A stretch of 15,436 nucleotides of DNA from Candidatus Omnitrophota bacterium (GCA_022703295.1 JAKLDX010000013.1:1-15436); one strand, 5' to 3'; positions 1 to 6,921 are shown, counted from the stretch's first letter. Notes: a model not told the origin generated them from the sequence alone. Numbers and translations are program-made.

Positions 1-4
1 TACA

Positions 5-3000
5 ATGGTTGACAATATTGTGTTCAATATGATGGGGCACAAGCCGGAGGCAGTCAAACTTGCGCTTAACTTCGAAATGCAGTACAGGCTTGACGAACTG
101 GATACCATCGACCGGCTGGCTGGCAGCGGGCAACTGAATAGAATCGAATCCCGCATAATAGAGACGGCGCTCCACGCAAGCCGTGCTATCGCCCTGGCGA
201 AAAAATACGGGATTTGCCTGGATAAGGCGGATGAGATTGACAGGCGTGTCCGGGAAGATATCAAGAAGTACCTTCTTGCCGGTATTGCAGGGGTGCCGCC
301 GGAAGCTGTAGCTGCCTTCCGCGACAATGCGCTCAAGGCTTACGAATCGGTAGTTCAGGATGCTGAACTGCTTTGCAAGGAGACAGGCGCTGTTTCCCGG
401 GCAGGGCCAAATACGGAAGCGTCAACATCGGTGAAGTCTTTTCCGCTAATCCAGAATCAGGGTGATAATACGGGAAAGCTCGCGGCCGCGTCTGTTATTC
501 TTGATGGTAATGAGCTTGATACCGCAGAGGCCGGAAGGCGGATGCGCGAAAAATATTCACAGGATGAGCCGGGGCGTTTTATCGCGTGTATCAAGGATGG
601 CCGCGTCAACATTGGCACCTTCGTTGCCGGCGGCAGCCACAAAGCCATACAGGCGCCGAAGTATAACGAACCGAGGTCCATGCGCGGCATGCTTGCCGGT
701 GAGGGCATATTCTTCGTTCCTTTCGAATACTATCCGGATGAATACGGATTAGAACGGAAAACGAATCTCGTCGATTACAGGAACGATCTGATAATAGTAG
801 CGCGGGCTTTTAGGGATATGGGTTTTGGCGGCGTATTGCGCCTATATCCGGATATGCGTATTGCGATGAAAAAAATGGGATTTGATAATGAGATGCCCAT
901 CACGCTTGGCGAACTTGCCTCGATGCGGCTGGCAGGTAGCGAGGAGGTTAAGAGCTTCCCGGCGGGGGACAGCCAGATGGCACAGAAAGAACACCGCATA
1001 TATTTAATGGAGCAGCTTATCGGCGATAGAGATTTACTGAAAAAGGCGGGGTTTAGCGATATCGAGATAGATCAAATGGCAAATATCGTCACATCTTTGA
1101 AAACCGAAGATAGGATAAGAATTGTGAACCATGCTTTCGGTAGCGATCTGTTTATAATTAAAGTGGATAAAGGAATTCTATGGATAAATTTTGAAGCTAT
1201 AAAAGAATTTAGCGATCTGGAGTATAAAGCATGGCTCTTGCATGAATTGGTCCATTTATTGCCGGCAGAATGCAAGCGCCTGGACGAAGCTCGCGATTGG
1301 TATATAAAAGCGTATGATCACATCGATAAGATTTCGCGGACTTCCGGGGAATTCTCAGCATTCCGTTACTCGCCAGAGCCTTACGGCGTGGCTTACCGGA
1401 ACGCCCTGAACAATTTAATGTATACAAAGATCTTTGCTGAAGCTAAGGCTTACAGGGCGCAAATCCTGTATTTGAAGGCCTCAGGCATAGGAGATATGCG
1501 GGCTTATTGGAAAGAGCTGGAGAGAAGTTCTAAGATGGGTGCTTTGCGGGAAACTTACGCCGCGCTTCAGACTTTTCTCGGCGCAAATAACGACATCGAT
1601 GAAAAAGGGCTTCACTTAAACTCTCTGTCAGGGCCATCCTTCCGCGCGATTCTGGATTGGCATAAGATGATATCATTTTTCGAAACTCATGGGGAGGTAG
1701 GCGTCTGGGATACAGACAATGAATATAAGGATGCTCTCTGGGAAATGATAAAAAAGACAAGAGATGGGCCGGTTTCCCGTGCATCCAGATCTCAGCCTCA
1801 AAACCAGCCCGACGCACTCAAGAGCTTCCCGGCGGGAGATGGCGGTGAGACAGATGATAAAGAGCCGTCGCCGGAAGGTAAGGCCGAGTTAATGAAGCTG
1901 GCAGCGGAATTAGGTGCGGGAGTGGAAAAGAAATTAGACCACATTAAAGAACTGGTGGAGAAGGCGAAATCTCTTGGAGGCGCGGAATATATCGCGGCAT
2001 TCAGGGAGATCGATGATTTAGCCATGTCCATAGGTTCCCTGGTAGAGGAAAGCGCAAACGAAAAGTGCTATGGCTTCAACCAGACATTGTTCAGGACGAT
2101 CGCAGACGGAAGCGTGAGAGAACACGATATTCGAAGCGCCGTTGCCGTGATAAGCGGCAGGGCCCAGTTAATCGCTAGAGATCCGAAAGATGCTGCTACA
2201 TCTTTACCGAAACTGGAAACGGCCGTCGCAAAGATAAAGAATACAGTGAACCTCTTAAGAAAGATTACCCGGTTAGAGATGAAGCAGGACATGAAAGGCA
2301 AGGTATGCGTGGACCTGGAGGCGTCTGCAGGGATCGGAAATGAAGAGCGTAAGAGCTATCCTGCGGGAGGTGAAAAATTTGATTTTGTGACCAGCGACAG
2401 AGGCGACCTGATGACCATAGATGATAGCGGCAAAGTTAGGCGATTCGTCCGCAGGTCGGATAGGACCAAAGAGGATGTCCTGAAATTGTGGCGCGGTACG
2501 GAAAAAGATGCAGCTACGCTCAATGCTATAGGGTTAGCGTTAAGCAATATAGCAGCTTTAAACGCTCTCAAGCCGGTCCCCGAGCCTTACCCGGCGACTT
2601 TGACCGCCGGGCAGGTGGCGGCGCCTTCGAACATTGATGTGAAATTGCCGGGAATAGAAGGGCTTGTCGCTCTGCATAATCTCACCGCACCTGCTGTTAT
2701 CGCAAAACTCCGCAGCGAAGGCCGCAAGGTTATGCTCTCCGGAAATTTGTTCAGGGAAGAGGACATAGGGCCGATAAAGGCTAATCTCGATGAAAACCTT
2801 ATACAAATCGCCACGCCGGAAGAGATACGGAGCGCGTCAACAAATCGTGATACAAAGCCCGGCAGCATTGCCTGCGTTGTTACGCGTGAAGATTTTGCTA
2901 AACATTGGCACAGTACTTCGGCCCGAACAGGCAATAAGGCAACGCTGCTTGTCCTCGATATTAATAACGGAGCGGAATCCAGCGACAGGGATTTCGCATA

Positions 3001-3259
3001 CATATATGTAGAAGGCCTGGTAGGGCTTGTCTCGGCCATGGCTGACAAGGAAAAGGACAGGGTAAAGATAGAGAGATACTTGTCCATGCTATTCGACACC
3101 AGATTGGACGGCGCCGCGCTGGAAGAGTTCCTTAAGGACAACGATTCGGTAAAATTCGCGCTTCACGCGATATTGAAATTAAAACCGCTCGAGCGGATAG
3201 ATGTTAACAGGATGGACGATTACAAGAAGAATGTAGATAGGCTGCTGGAAGCGGCATAA
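5..3259 (+). CDS. Large mosaic protein with KSFPAGD linkers, 5' end probably outside window
   Basis: Function not recognised. The frame runs 1084 codons from an ATG at base 5, is open to the window edge, and has no visible ribosome site, so it is probably the C-terminal part of a longer protein. The protein is divided by short linkers ending in a KSFP-type motif: VKSFP at residues 143-147, VKSFPAGD at 315-322, LKSFPAGD at 605-612 and RKSYPAGG at 782-789. Two linkers are preceded by G-x-VSRA (128-133 and 588-593). Between them lie a helical N-terminal segment (1-125), a mixed domain (160-310), a segment with HELVH at 413-417 that fits a zincin active site, and a helical segment (625-760). In the helical segment, EHDIRSAVAVISG (706-718) resembles a histidine-kinase H-box. 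The last segment (about 880-1084) is alpha/beta-like and unassigned. No signal peptide or membrane span is visible in this part. The coding call is firm; the domain readings are by eye. Confidence 0.85.
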   Translation: MVDNIVFNMMGHKPEAVKLALNFEMQYRLDELDTIDRLAGSGQLNRIESRIIETALHASRAIALAKKYGICLDKADEIDRRVREDIKKYLLAGIAGVPPEAVAAFRDNALKAYESVVQDAELLCKETGAVSRAGPNTEASTSVKSFPLIQNQGDNTGKLAAASVILDGNELDTAEAGRRMREKYSQDEPGRFIACIKDGRVNIGTFVAGGSHKAIQAPKYNEPRSMRGMLAGEGIFFVPFEYYPDEYGLERKTNLVDYRNDLIIVARAFRDMGFGGVLRLYPDMRIAMKKMGFDNEMPITLGELASMRLAGSEEVKSFPAGDSQMAQKEHRIYLMEQLIGDRDLLKKAGFSDIEIDQMANIVTSLKTEDRIRIVNHAFGSDLFIIKVDKGILWINFEAIKEFSDLEYKAWLLHELVHLLPAECKRLDEARDWYIKAYDHIDKISRTSGEFSAFRYSPEPYGVAYRNALNNLMYTKIFAEAKAYRAQILYLKASGIGDMRAYWKELERSSKMGALRETYAALQTFLGANNDIDEKGLHLNSLSGPSFRAILDWHKMISFFETHGEVGVWDTDNEYKDALWEMIKKTRDGPVSRASRSQPQNQPDALKSFPAGDGGETDDKEPSPEGKAELMKLAAELGAGVEKKLDHIKELVEKAKSLGGAEYIAAFREIDDLAMSIGSLVEESANEKCYGFNQTLFRTIADGSVREHDIRSAVAVISGRAQLIARDPKDAATSLPKLETAVAKIKNTVNLLRKITRLEMKQDMKGKVCVDLEASAGIGNEERKSYPAGGEKFDFVTSDRGDLMTIDDSGKVRRFVRRSDRTKEDVLKLWRGTEKDAATLNAIGLALSNIAALNALKPVPEPYPATLTAGQVAAPSNIDVKLPGIEGLVALHNLTAPAVIAKLRSEGRKVMLSGNLFREEDIGPIKANLDENLIQIATPEEIRSASTNRDTKPGSIACVVTREDFAKHWHSTSARTGNKATLLVLDINNGAESSDRDFAYIYVEGLVGLVSAMADKEKDRVKIERYLSMLFDTRLDGAALEEFLKDNDSVKFALHAILKLKPLERIDVNRMDDYKKNVDRLLEAA

Positions 3260-3280
3260 TAGGTAGTTTATGCATAGTTA

Positions 3281-3407
3281 GCGATTAGGTTATTCGATGT
3301 GTAAAAGATCGTGGTTGTGATTTGATACATATTAGCCATGATTGCGATTGAGTTTACTCAATCGCCTAGGTGCAAAAGTCCTATAAAGCGCAAAATTGCC
3401 TAATCGC
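3281..3407 (+). repeat. 127-bp dispersed element, copy A
   Basis: The element is bounded by a perfect 9-bp inverted repeat, gcgattagg (3281-3289) and cctaatcgc (3399-3407). It contains a 10-bp stem with a 2-base loop at 3344-3365 (gcgattgagt / actcaatcgc). The same element occurs inverted at 13107-13233 with exactly the same length. By-eye identity between the copies is roughly three quarters, with small offsetting gaps. No ORF lies inside, so it resembles a MITE or REP-like element, or a short structured RNA. Confidence 0.8.
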
Positions 3408-3427
3408 CAAGCTTCTATAACCGACTT

Positions 3428-3501
3428 AAGCCCGGGCAACTGGGATGAGGGAGGCCTTCCCCCCGAGTTAGGCTATCCTTAATCTCACCCCGGGCTTTTT
3501 A
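3428..3501 (+). terminator. Structured RNA ending in a rho-independent terminator (+ strand)
   Basis: A 9-bp closing stem, aagcccggg (3428-3436) with cccgggctt (3489-3497), is followed by a T-rich run (TTTTTATA). This fits termination of the large gene that ends at 3259. The 52 bases between the arms are unusually long for a simple terminator. They can form inner stems such as ggat (3443-3446) with atcc (3475-3478), enclosing a GGGA/TCCC hairpin. It may be only a complex terminator, or a small structured RNA that ends in one. I do not recognise it as a known riboswitch class. Confidence 0.55.
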
Positions 3502-3506
3502 TACAT

Positions 3507-3538
3507 AAAAAAACTGCCCCGCCGATATGGCGGGGCAG
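3507..3538 (-). terminator. Rho-independent terminator (- strand)
   Basis: The perfect 10-bp inverted repeat ctgccccgcc (3514-3523) and ggcggggcag (3529-3538) has a 5-base loop. On the - strand it is followed by a run of seven T (3507-3513). It lies 28 bases past the stop of the - strand gene at 3566-4375, as expected for its terminator. Confidence 0.88.
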
Positions 3539-3565
3539 GGGTTGTGTGGTTGTTTAAGTTTTCTG

Positions 3566-4375
3566 TTATTTCAGTATCAATCTATCATCGGGTCCATTCT
3601 CGATGTTAAATTGATTAAACATGGGTATACTGCGATTAAGCCTTCTGATGTCCGGCCTATCTGTTTTCTTTTCGGGCAATTTCGTTATAATGACTTCCTT
3701 CTGGATGACGCACGAAGTGCCGTTTTCCGCTTTCTCCCGGTTGATCACCTTGAATTTTTCCGGCACAGATATTGCCTTCACGGGCTCTTTCGTTATGATG
3801 ACATCTTTCTGTATGATGCTCGAAGTGCCGTTTTCCGCTTTCTCCCGGTTGATCACCTTGAATTTTTCCGGCACAGATATTATTGGCGTCGGTTTTTTGA
3901 TCGATTCATCTTTCCAATCGTAATAGGGAATTTCTTTATCGTCTGAATTTCCATCGGCCGCTTCCTTTTCTTCGGCAATTGATTTAATCTCTTTTTTCGA
4001 TCCTCCATTAATGTAATAGTCTTTGAACATTCCATACGGATCTTCTACTCTCTTCGGAGGCGGCATATACTCATAATTAATACGCCCGTTTTTAATGTCT
4101 ATTAAATAATTATCTAAATCTTGTGCAATCTTTTCTATGGTAGTCAATTTAACAATCTTCTTTGGAGGAGCCACTTCTACATAATTATTCTTCCTGTCAA
4201 TAACTTCCATTTTTAAAAGTGTGCTCTTCTGGAGCTCAATTGCAGATTTGCCGGGTATCGGCTCAACCCTTTCCTGCGTAAGCACCTTTTCCGCAGCCAT
4301 TGGAAAAGCCGGCTGACAAACCAGCAATAAACTAAAAGCTATCGCTACCGCTGCTACTTCTGCCCATGTCTTCAT
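3566..4375 (-). CDS. Exported protein with tandem 36-residue repeats, unknown function
   Basis: Family not recognised. The 269-residue product starts with a lysine and then a hydrophobic stretch, VAAVAIAFSLLLV, ending near FPMAAEK, which looks like a signal peptide. A cysteine at residue 20 is not in a good lipobox. The mature part is charged and proline-rich, with little predicted globular character. Two consecutive 36-residue units near the C-terminal half begin ISVPEKFKVINREKAENGTS and continue through IIQK or VIQK to VIITK. The start is well supported: AAGGAGG (4380-4386 on the - strand) lies four bases before the ATG. The gene stands alone, with its own terminator at 3507-3538. Its coding DNA is AT-rich in places (17 of 60 G+C at 4081-4140). 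A periplasmic or surface role is an inference from the signal peptide only. Confidence 0.85.
   Translation of the reverse strand: MKTWAEVAAVAIAFSLLLVCQPAFPMAAEKVLTQERVEPIPGKSAIELQKSTLLKMEVIDRKNNYVEVAPPKKIVKLTTIEKIAQDLDNYLIDIKNGRINYEYMPPPKRVEDPYGMFKDYYINGGSKKEIKSIAEEKEAADGNSDDKEIPYYDWKDESIKKPTPIISVPEKFKVINREKAENGTSSIIQKDVIITKEPVKAISVPEKFKVINREKAENGTSCVIQKEVIITKLPEKKTDRPDIRRLNRSIPMFNQFNIENGPDDRLILK
3674..3889 (-). repeat. Tandem duplication, 2 x 108 bp, inside the exported protein gene
   Basis: Units 3674-3781 and 3782-3889 have a period of 108 bp (36 codons). A 61-bp stretch is identical between them (3713-3773 and 3821-3881), including synonymous positions. The flanking parts of the units differ at several bases. 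This implies either a recent duplication or gene conversion limited to the core. Confidence 0.92.
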
Positions 4376-4423
4376 TGTTCCTCCTTATGATTTATACTTT
4401 TTAAACGCCTTTATATTCATTGT

Positions 4424-4455
4424 AAAAAAAATCCGCCTTGAAATTCTTCAAGCGG
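4424..4455 (-). terminator. Probable rho-independent terminator of thpR/cinA (- strand)
   Basis: A stem formed by ccg-c-cttgaa (4433-4442) and ttcaag-cgg (4447-4455), with one bulged base, is followed on the - strand by eight T (4424-4431). It lies about 80 bases past the thpR stop and upstream of the next - strand gene. The rest of 4376-4536 shows no gene. Confidence 0.65.
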
Positions 4456-4536
4456 GTATTGCCAAGCCTTAATTTAATTTAAGTTTACATCATAAAGAGG
4501 GTAGCGTCAAGGCATAATGGCCTACTTTTTTATTAC

Positions 4537-5094
4537 TTAACTTAAGCTTGATTCGTTTAGCTTTGTATAAATCGAACCGCGGGGGGTGAGGGTGCTTTGG
4601 AAGAGGATGATTGAGTTAATAGGCTGGTTAGCTGTAAGTTGTAAGCTGTAAGCTGTAAGCTTTTTCTTGAGAGCCTGTTTATTCTTAGACGATCGGACTC
4701 GGCCGATGGTTAGATGAGCAGCGAAAGGGCGAGTCTCCTTCTGAAAACCGATTTTTGAAAGCGCCTCGTCAATTTTGGCGGCAAGTTCAGCCGATTCTTT
4801 CGCGCCTTTATCGAGGCCTACCCAGATAACGCGAGGGGATTCGATATTTGGGAATGCGCCTATGTCTTTAAGGGATATCTCGAAAGATCTGGCCGATCTT
4901 GCGATCTCATCAAGAACTGATTTTATCTTCTCGCATTTTGCTTCATCGATCTCGCCGAGGAATTTCAATGTAAGATGGATATTTGCCGGTTCGACCCATT
5001 TCACGTCCGCACTGGCGTATTTTAAGTGCGACTGTACCTGAGCGAGGGCGTCTTTGAATTGTTCGGAGAGTTCTATGGCGATAAATGTTCGCAT
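4537..5094 (-). CDS. thpR: RNA 2',3'-cyclic phosphodiesterase (LigT/ThpR, 2H family)
   Basis: Members of this family open 2',3'-cyclic phosphate ends of RNA to 2'-phosphates and act in the cytoplasm. The two hallmark HxTx motifs are present: HLTL at residues 40-43 and HLTI at 127-130, with the typical N-terminus MRTFIAIEL and a C-terminal LTPRGSIYTKL. At 185 residues it has the usual length. Residues 145-156 (KLTAYSLQLTAN) are encoded by a heptanucleotide array also found between genes in this window, so this loop before the last strand is of repeat origin. No clear Shine-Dalgarno precedes the ATG; the array upstream reaches to within three bases of it. The gene lies downstream of cinA in the same direction. 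The start is supported by family alignment. Confidence 0.93.
   Translation of the reverse strand: MRTFIAIELSEQFKDALAQVQSHLKYASADVKWVEPANIHLTLKFLGEIDEAKCEKIKSVLDEIARSARSFEISLKDIGAFPNIESPRVIWVGLDKGAKESAELAAKIDEALSKIGFQKETRPFAAHLTIGRVRSSKNKQALKKKLTAYSLQLTANQPINSIILFQSTLTPRGSIYTKLNESSLS
4628..4662 (-). repeat. Heptanucleotide array R1, inside thpR
   Basis: About five 7-bp units of the form GTAAGCT on the + strand (CAGCTTA read in the gene's direction). All unit junctions here use C rather than T, so no TAG or TAA arises in the reading frame. The array encodes the KLTAYSLQLTAN segment. Confidence 0.88.
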
Positions 5095-5097
5095 GTG

Positions 5098-5177
5098 TAG
5101 CTCTAAGCCTTAAGCTATAAGCTGTAAGCTTACAGCTTCTTTGACTTATCGCTTATAGCTTAAAGCTTACGGCTAAA
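5098..5177. repeat. Heptanucleotide array R2, filling the cinA-thpR gap
   Basis: Units of TAAGCTN in both orientations occupy the whole space from the cinA stop to three bases before the thpR ATG. It holds a perfect 20-bp palindrome, aagctgtaagcttacagctt (5119-5138). It also holds a 12-bp inverted pair, taagctataagc (5111-5122) with gcttatagctta (5151-5162), so the transcript can fold into a hairpin. Confidence 0.88.
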
Positions 5178-6410
5178 TTATATGTTTTTCCTCGCCAAAT
5201 CCAACGCAGCCTGACTCGCCTGAAATTTTATCTCTTCGCGCGAGCCTTTAAAGCGGCATTCCTTTACTATGCTTTTCTTTGCGGTAGCCAGCGCTATATA
5301 AACAAGCCCCACCGGCTTGGACCTTGTCCCGCCGTCAGGTCCGGCGATGCCGGTTATGCCTATTCCTATATCGGTGCAGGCGAGAAACCGCGCCCCCCTG
5401 GCCATCTCAATAGCGACTTCTTTAGAAACAGCGCCTCTTTGGCGTATCAATTTCCGGGATACGCCGAGAATCCTTTCCTTAATGTCATTGGAATAGGCTG
5501 TGATGCCCATCATGAAATATTTTGAACTTCCGCTTACATCCGTTAACCGGCTTGATACAAGCCCGCCCGTGCAGGATTCGGCTATCGCGATGGTCTTTTT
5601 CCGGGCGGCCAGGGCCTTGCCTACAGATCCTTCCATAGTATCGTCATCATACCCGAAGATGTAATCCTTTAATCTTGCCTTTATCTTGTTTTCGACCCTC
5701 TTTATCTCGCGATCCGCGGCATTCTTATCGGCTATTTTTGCCATGATGCGCAGATCCACCTCGCCGAGCTTTGCGTATATGCCGACAGTGACCGGCGGTT
5801 TCAGTAAAAGAAGGTCCTTTGCGATGCCGTTCACGCGCGATTCCGGAAGCCCCATAAGTTTTATCGTTCGTGACAAAATTTTTTGAGAAGTTCCCGCTCT
5901 TTTTTTCAAATAAGGCATTATGTCGTTTTCGAACATCGGGCCAAGCTCTCTCGGTGGGCCGGGCAGGCAGATTATCACTTTTCCGTTATATTCGGTGAGC
6001 AGTCCCGGCGCCGTGCCGGTCCTGTTGGGTATCCATTTAGTGCCTTCGGGAATAAGGGCCTGCCTGATATTGTCTTTCGGATACCTGACTTTTCTGGATA
6101 TGAAATATCTTTTTAATCCGTTGAGTATGGCCCTATTGAGGATGAGTTTCCTGCCTAGGAAATTGGCGATGGTTTCAGTGGTGATGTCATCAACTGTCGG
6201 GCCAAGTCCGCCGGTAGTGATAATGACATCGGCGCGGCCCAGGGCAAGTTTCAATGATTGCATTAACCTGGAAGGATTGTCGCCGACTACAGATGTGTGG
6301 TAAACATCGATCCCGTTTTCGGCAAGTTTTTGCGAGAGGAAGGCGGTGTTGGTGTTGACGATGTGTCCGAGGAGGAGTTCGGTGCCTATTGAGATTATTT
6401 CGGCTTGCAT
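5178..6410 (-). CDS. cinA: CinA family protein: molybdopterin-binding-like domain plus nicotinamide-nucleotide amidase
   Basis: The 410-residue product has the full two-domain architecture. The N-terminal domain (about 1-170) is MoCF/COG1058-like, with IISIGTELLLG near the start and TTGGLGPTVDD at 65-75. The C-terminal amidase domain (about 255-410) has ESCTGG at 278-283, with the nucleophilic serine at 279, and GITGIAGPDGG at 351-361. In characterised relatives the C-terminal domain deamidates NMN, recycling pyridine nucleotides, and the N-terminal domain has ADP-ribose pyrophosphatase activity. Naming by those activities is by homology. The canonical N-terminus fixes the ATG at 6410, although no ribosome site lies in front of it. 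The promoter sits only seven bases upstream, so translation is probably leaderless. thpR follows through a repeat-filled gap. cinA next to recA is a common bacterial arrangement; here the two diverge around a four-helix-bundle gene. Confidence 0.96.
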   Translation of the reverse strand: MQAEIISIGTELLLGHIVNTNTAFLSQKLAENGIDVYHTSVVGDNPSRLMQSLKLALGRADVIITTGGLGPTVDDITTETIANFLGRKLILNRAILNGLKRYFISRKVRYPKDNIRQALIPEGTKWIPNRTGTAPGLLTEYNGKVIICLPGPPRELGPMFENDIMPYLKKRAGTSQKILSRTIKLMGLPESRVNGIAKDLLLLKPPVTVGIYAKLGEVDLRIMAKIADKNAADREIKRVENKIKARLKDYIFGYDDDTMEGSVGKALAARKKTIAIAESCTGGLVSSRLTDVSGSSKYFMMGITAYSNDIKERILGVSRKLIRQRGAVSKEVAIEMARGARFLACTDIGIGITGIAGPDGGTRSKPVGLVYIALATAKKSIVKECRFKGSREEIKFQASQAALDLARKNI

Positions 6411-6417
6411 AAGTCAG

Positions 6418-6446
6418 AGTATACACTTTTTTCAAAATAGTTGCAA
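6418..6446 (-). promoter_or_regulatory. Sigma70-type promoter of cinA-thpR
   Basis: On the - strand, TTGCAA (6441-6446), a 17-base spacer and TATACT (6418-6423) precede the cinA ATG. Only seven bases separate the -10 box from the start codon, so transcription should begin at or next to the A of ATG. Confidence 0.75.
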
Positions 6447-6487
6447 TAAAATGATGGGGAAAAACGTCTTATGTAGTGGGTGCGGGC

Positions 6488-6520
6488 GCTAGCTTTAAGC
6501 TGTAAGCTATAAGTTGTAAG
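6488..6520 (+). repeat. Heptanucleotide array R3, left flank of four-helix-bundle gene
   Basis: Four to five TAAGCTN units end 12 bases before the ATG at 6533. Bases 6491-6520 match the reverse complement of the right-hand array (6877-6906) with only a few differences, giving an inverted pair around the gene. Confidence 0.85.
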
Positions 6521-6532
6521 TAGAAAGGACGA

Positions 6533-6895
6533 ATGGTGCATAAATTTCAGAATATAAAAGTATGGCAAAAAGCTCACAAGCTGGTACTGGAGGTATATAA
6601 GACCACCAGGGCTTTTCCGGTGCTTGAAAGATATGGGCTGGTGACGCAAATAAGACGATCGGTTTCTTCCGTTGCCACCAACATTGTAGAAGGATACAAG
6701 AGGCGTAGTGACAAAGAATTTGCGCACTTTCTTAATATAGCCGACAGTTCTTTAGAGGAAACGAAATATCATCTATTTTTGGCAACCGAATTAACATATT
6801 TAAATAAGGCTGAATATGAACGATTGGTAGTAATGGCAGACGAAATTGGGCGTATGCTTTCCGGGTTTCAGAAAAGCTTAAGGCTTATAGCTTAA
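6533..6895 (+). CDS. Four-helix-bundle protein (S23/IVP family)
   Basis: The 120-residue product matches the family pattern. It begins near FQNIKVWQKAHKLVLEVYKTT (residues 5-25) and continues with FPVLERYGL, QIRRSVSSVATNIVEGYKR (39-57) and KEFAHFLNIADSSLEETKYH. Members fold as a four-helix bundle and assemble into oligomers. They are known from intervening sequences in 23S rRNA genes and as the accessory Avd protein of diversity-generating retroelements, but most are orphan genes of unknown role. No reverse transcriptase or variable repeat is present here. The start has AAAGG (6524-6528) five to six bases upstream. The last codons and the TAA stop come from the heptanucleotide array R4. The gene lies between the diverging cinA and recA, and its AT-rich composition points to acquisition from elsewhere. 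Confidence 0.92.
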   Translation: MVHKFQNIKVWQKAHKLVLEVYKTTRAFPVLERYGLVTQIRRSVSSVATNIVEGYKRRSDKEFAHFLNIADSSLEETKYHLFLATELTYLNKAEYERLVVMADEIGRMLSGFQKSLRLIA

Positions 6896-6906
6896 AGCTT
6901 ATAGCT
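6874..6906 (-). repeat. Heptanucleotide array R4, right flank, supplies the stop of the four-helix-bundle gene
   Basis: AGCTTAT-type units, inverted relative to R3, begin within the last codons of the gene (SLRLIA) and continue past its TAA at 6893-6895. Confidence 0.85.
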
Positions 6907-6921
6907 GGAACGGGAAAACAC

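Larger units (their letters stand above)
6491..6906 (+). mobile_element. Putative S23/IVP-type cassette: four-helix-bundle gene between inverted arrays
   Basis: A single small gene fills a 416-bp unit closed by inverted arrays of about 30 bp (6491-6520 and 6877-6906). The coding part is much poorer in G+C than its neighbour: 41 of 120 at 6721-6840, against 38 of 60 in recA at 7441-7500. Relatives of this protein are encoded in intervening sequences inserted in 23S rRNA genes, also framed by complementary ends. Mobility is an inference. No target-site duplication is evident, and the arrays also occur elsewhere without the gene. Confidence 0.5.

Noticed and set aside
2587..3141. 184-codon open frame on the - strand
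   Set aside because: Opposite the large + strand gene, low-complexity serine-rich translation.
3428..3501. Cyclic di-GMP or other known riboswitch
   Set aside because: No recognisable conserved core, and no downstream gene on that strand to regulate.
6395..6727. 110-codon - strand frame across the cinA/four-helix-bundle gap
   Set aside because: Runs antisense through the recognised gene and through repeat R3; its TTYSLQLKA part is only the repeat translated.
6533..6895. Diversity-generating retroelement accessory protein (Avd)
   Set aside because: The protein family is related, but there is no reverse transcriptase and no template or variable repeat nearby.
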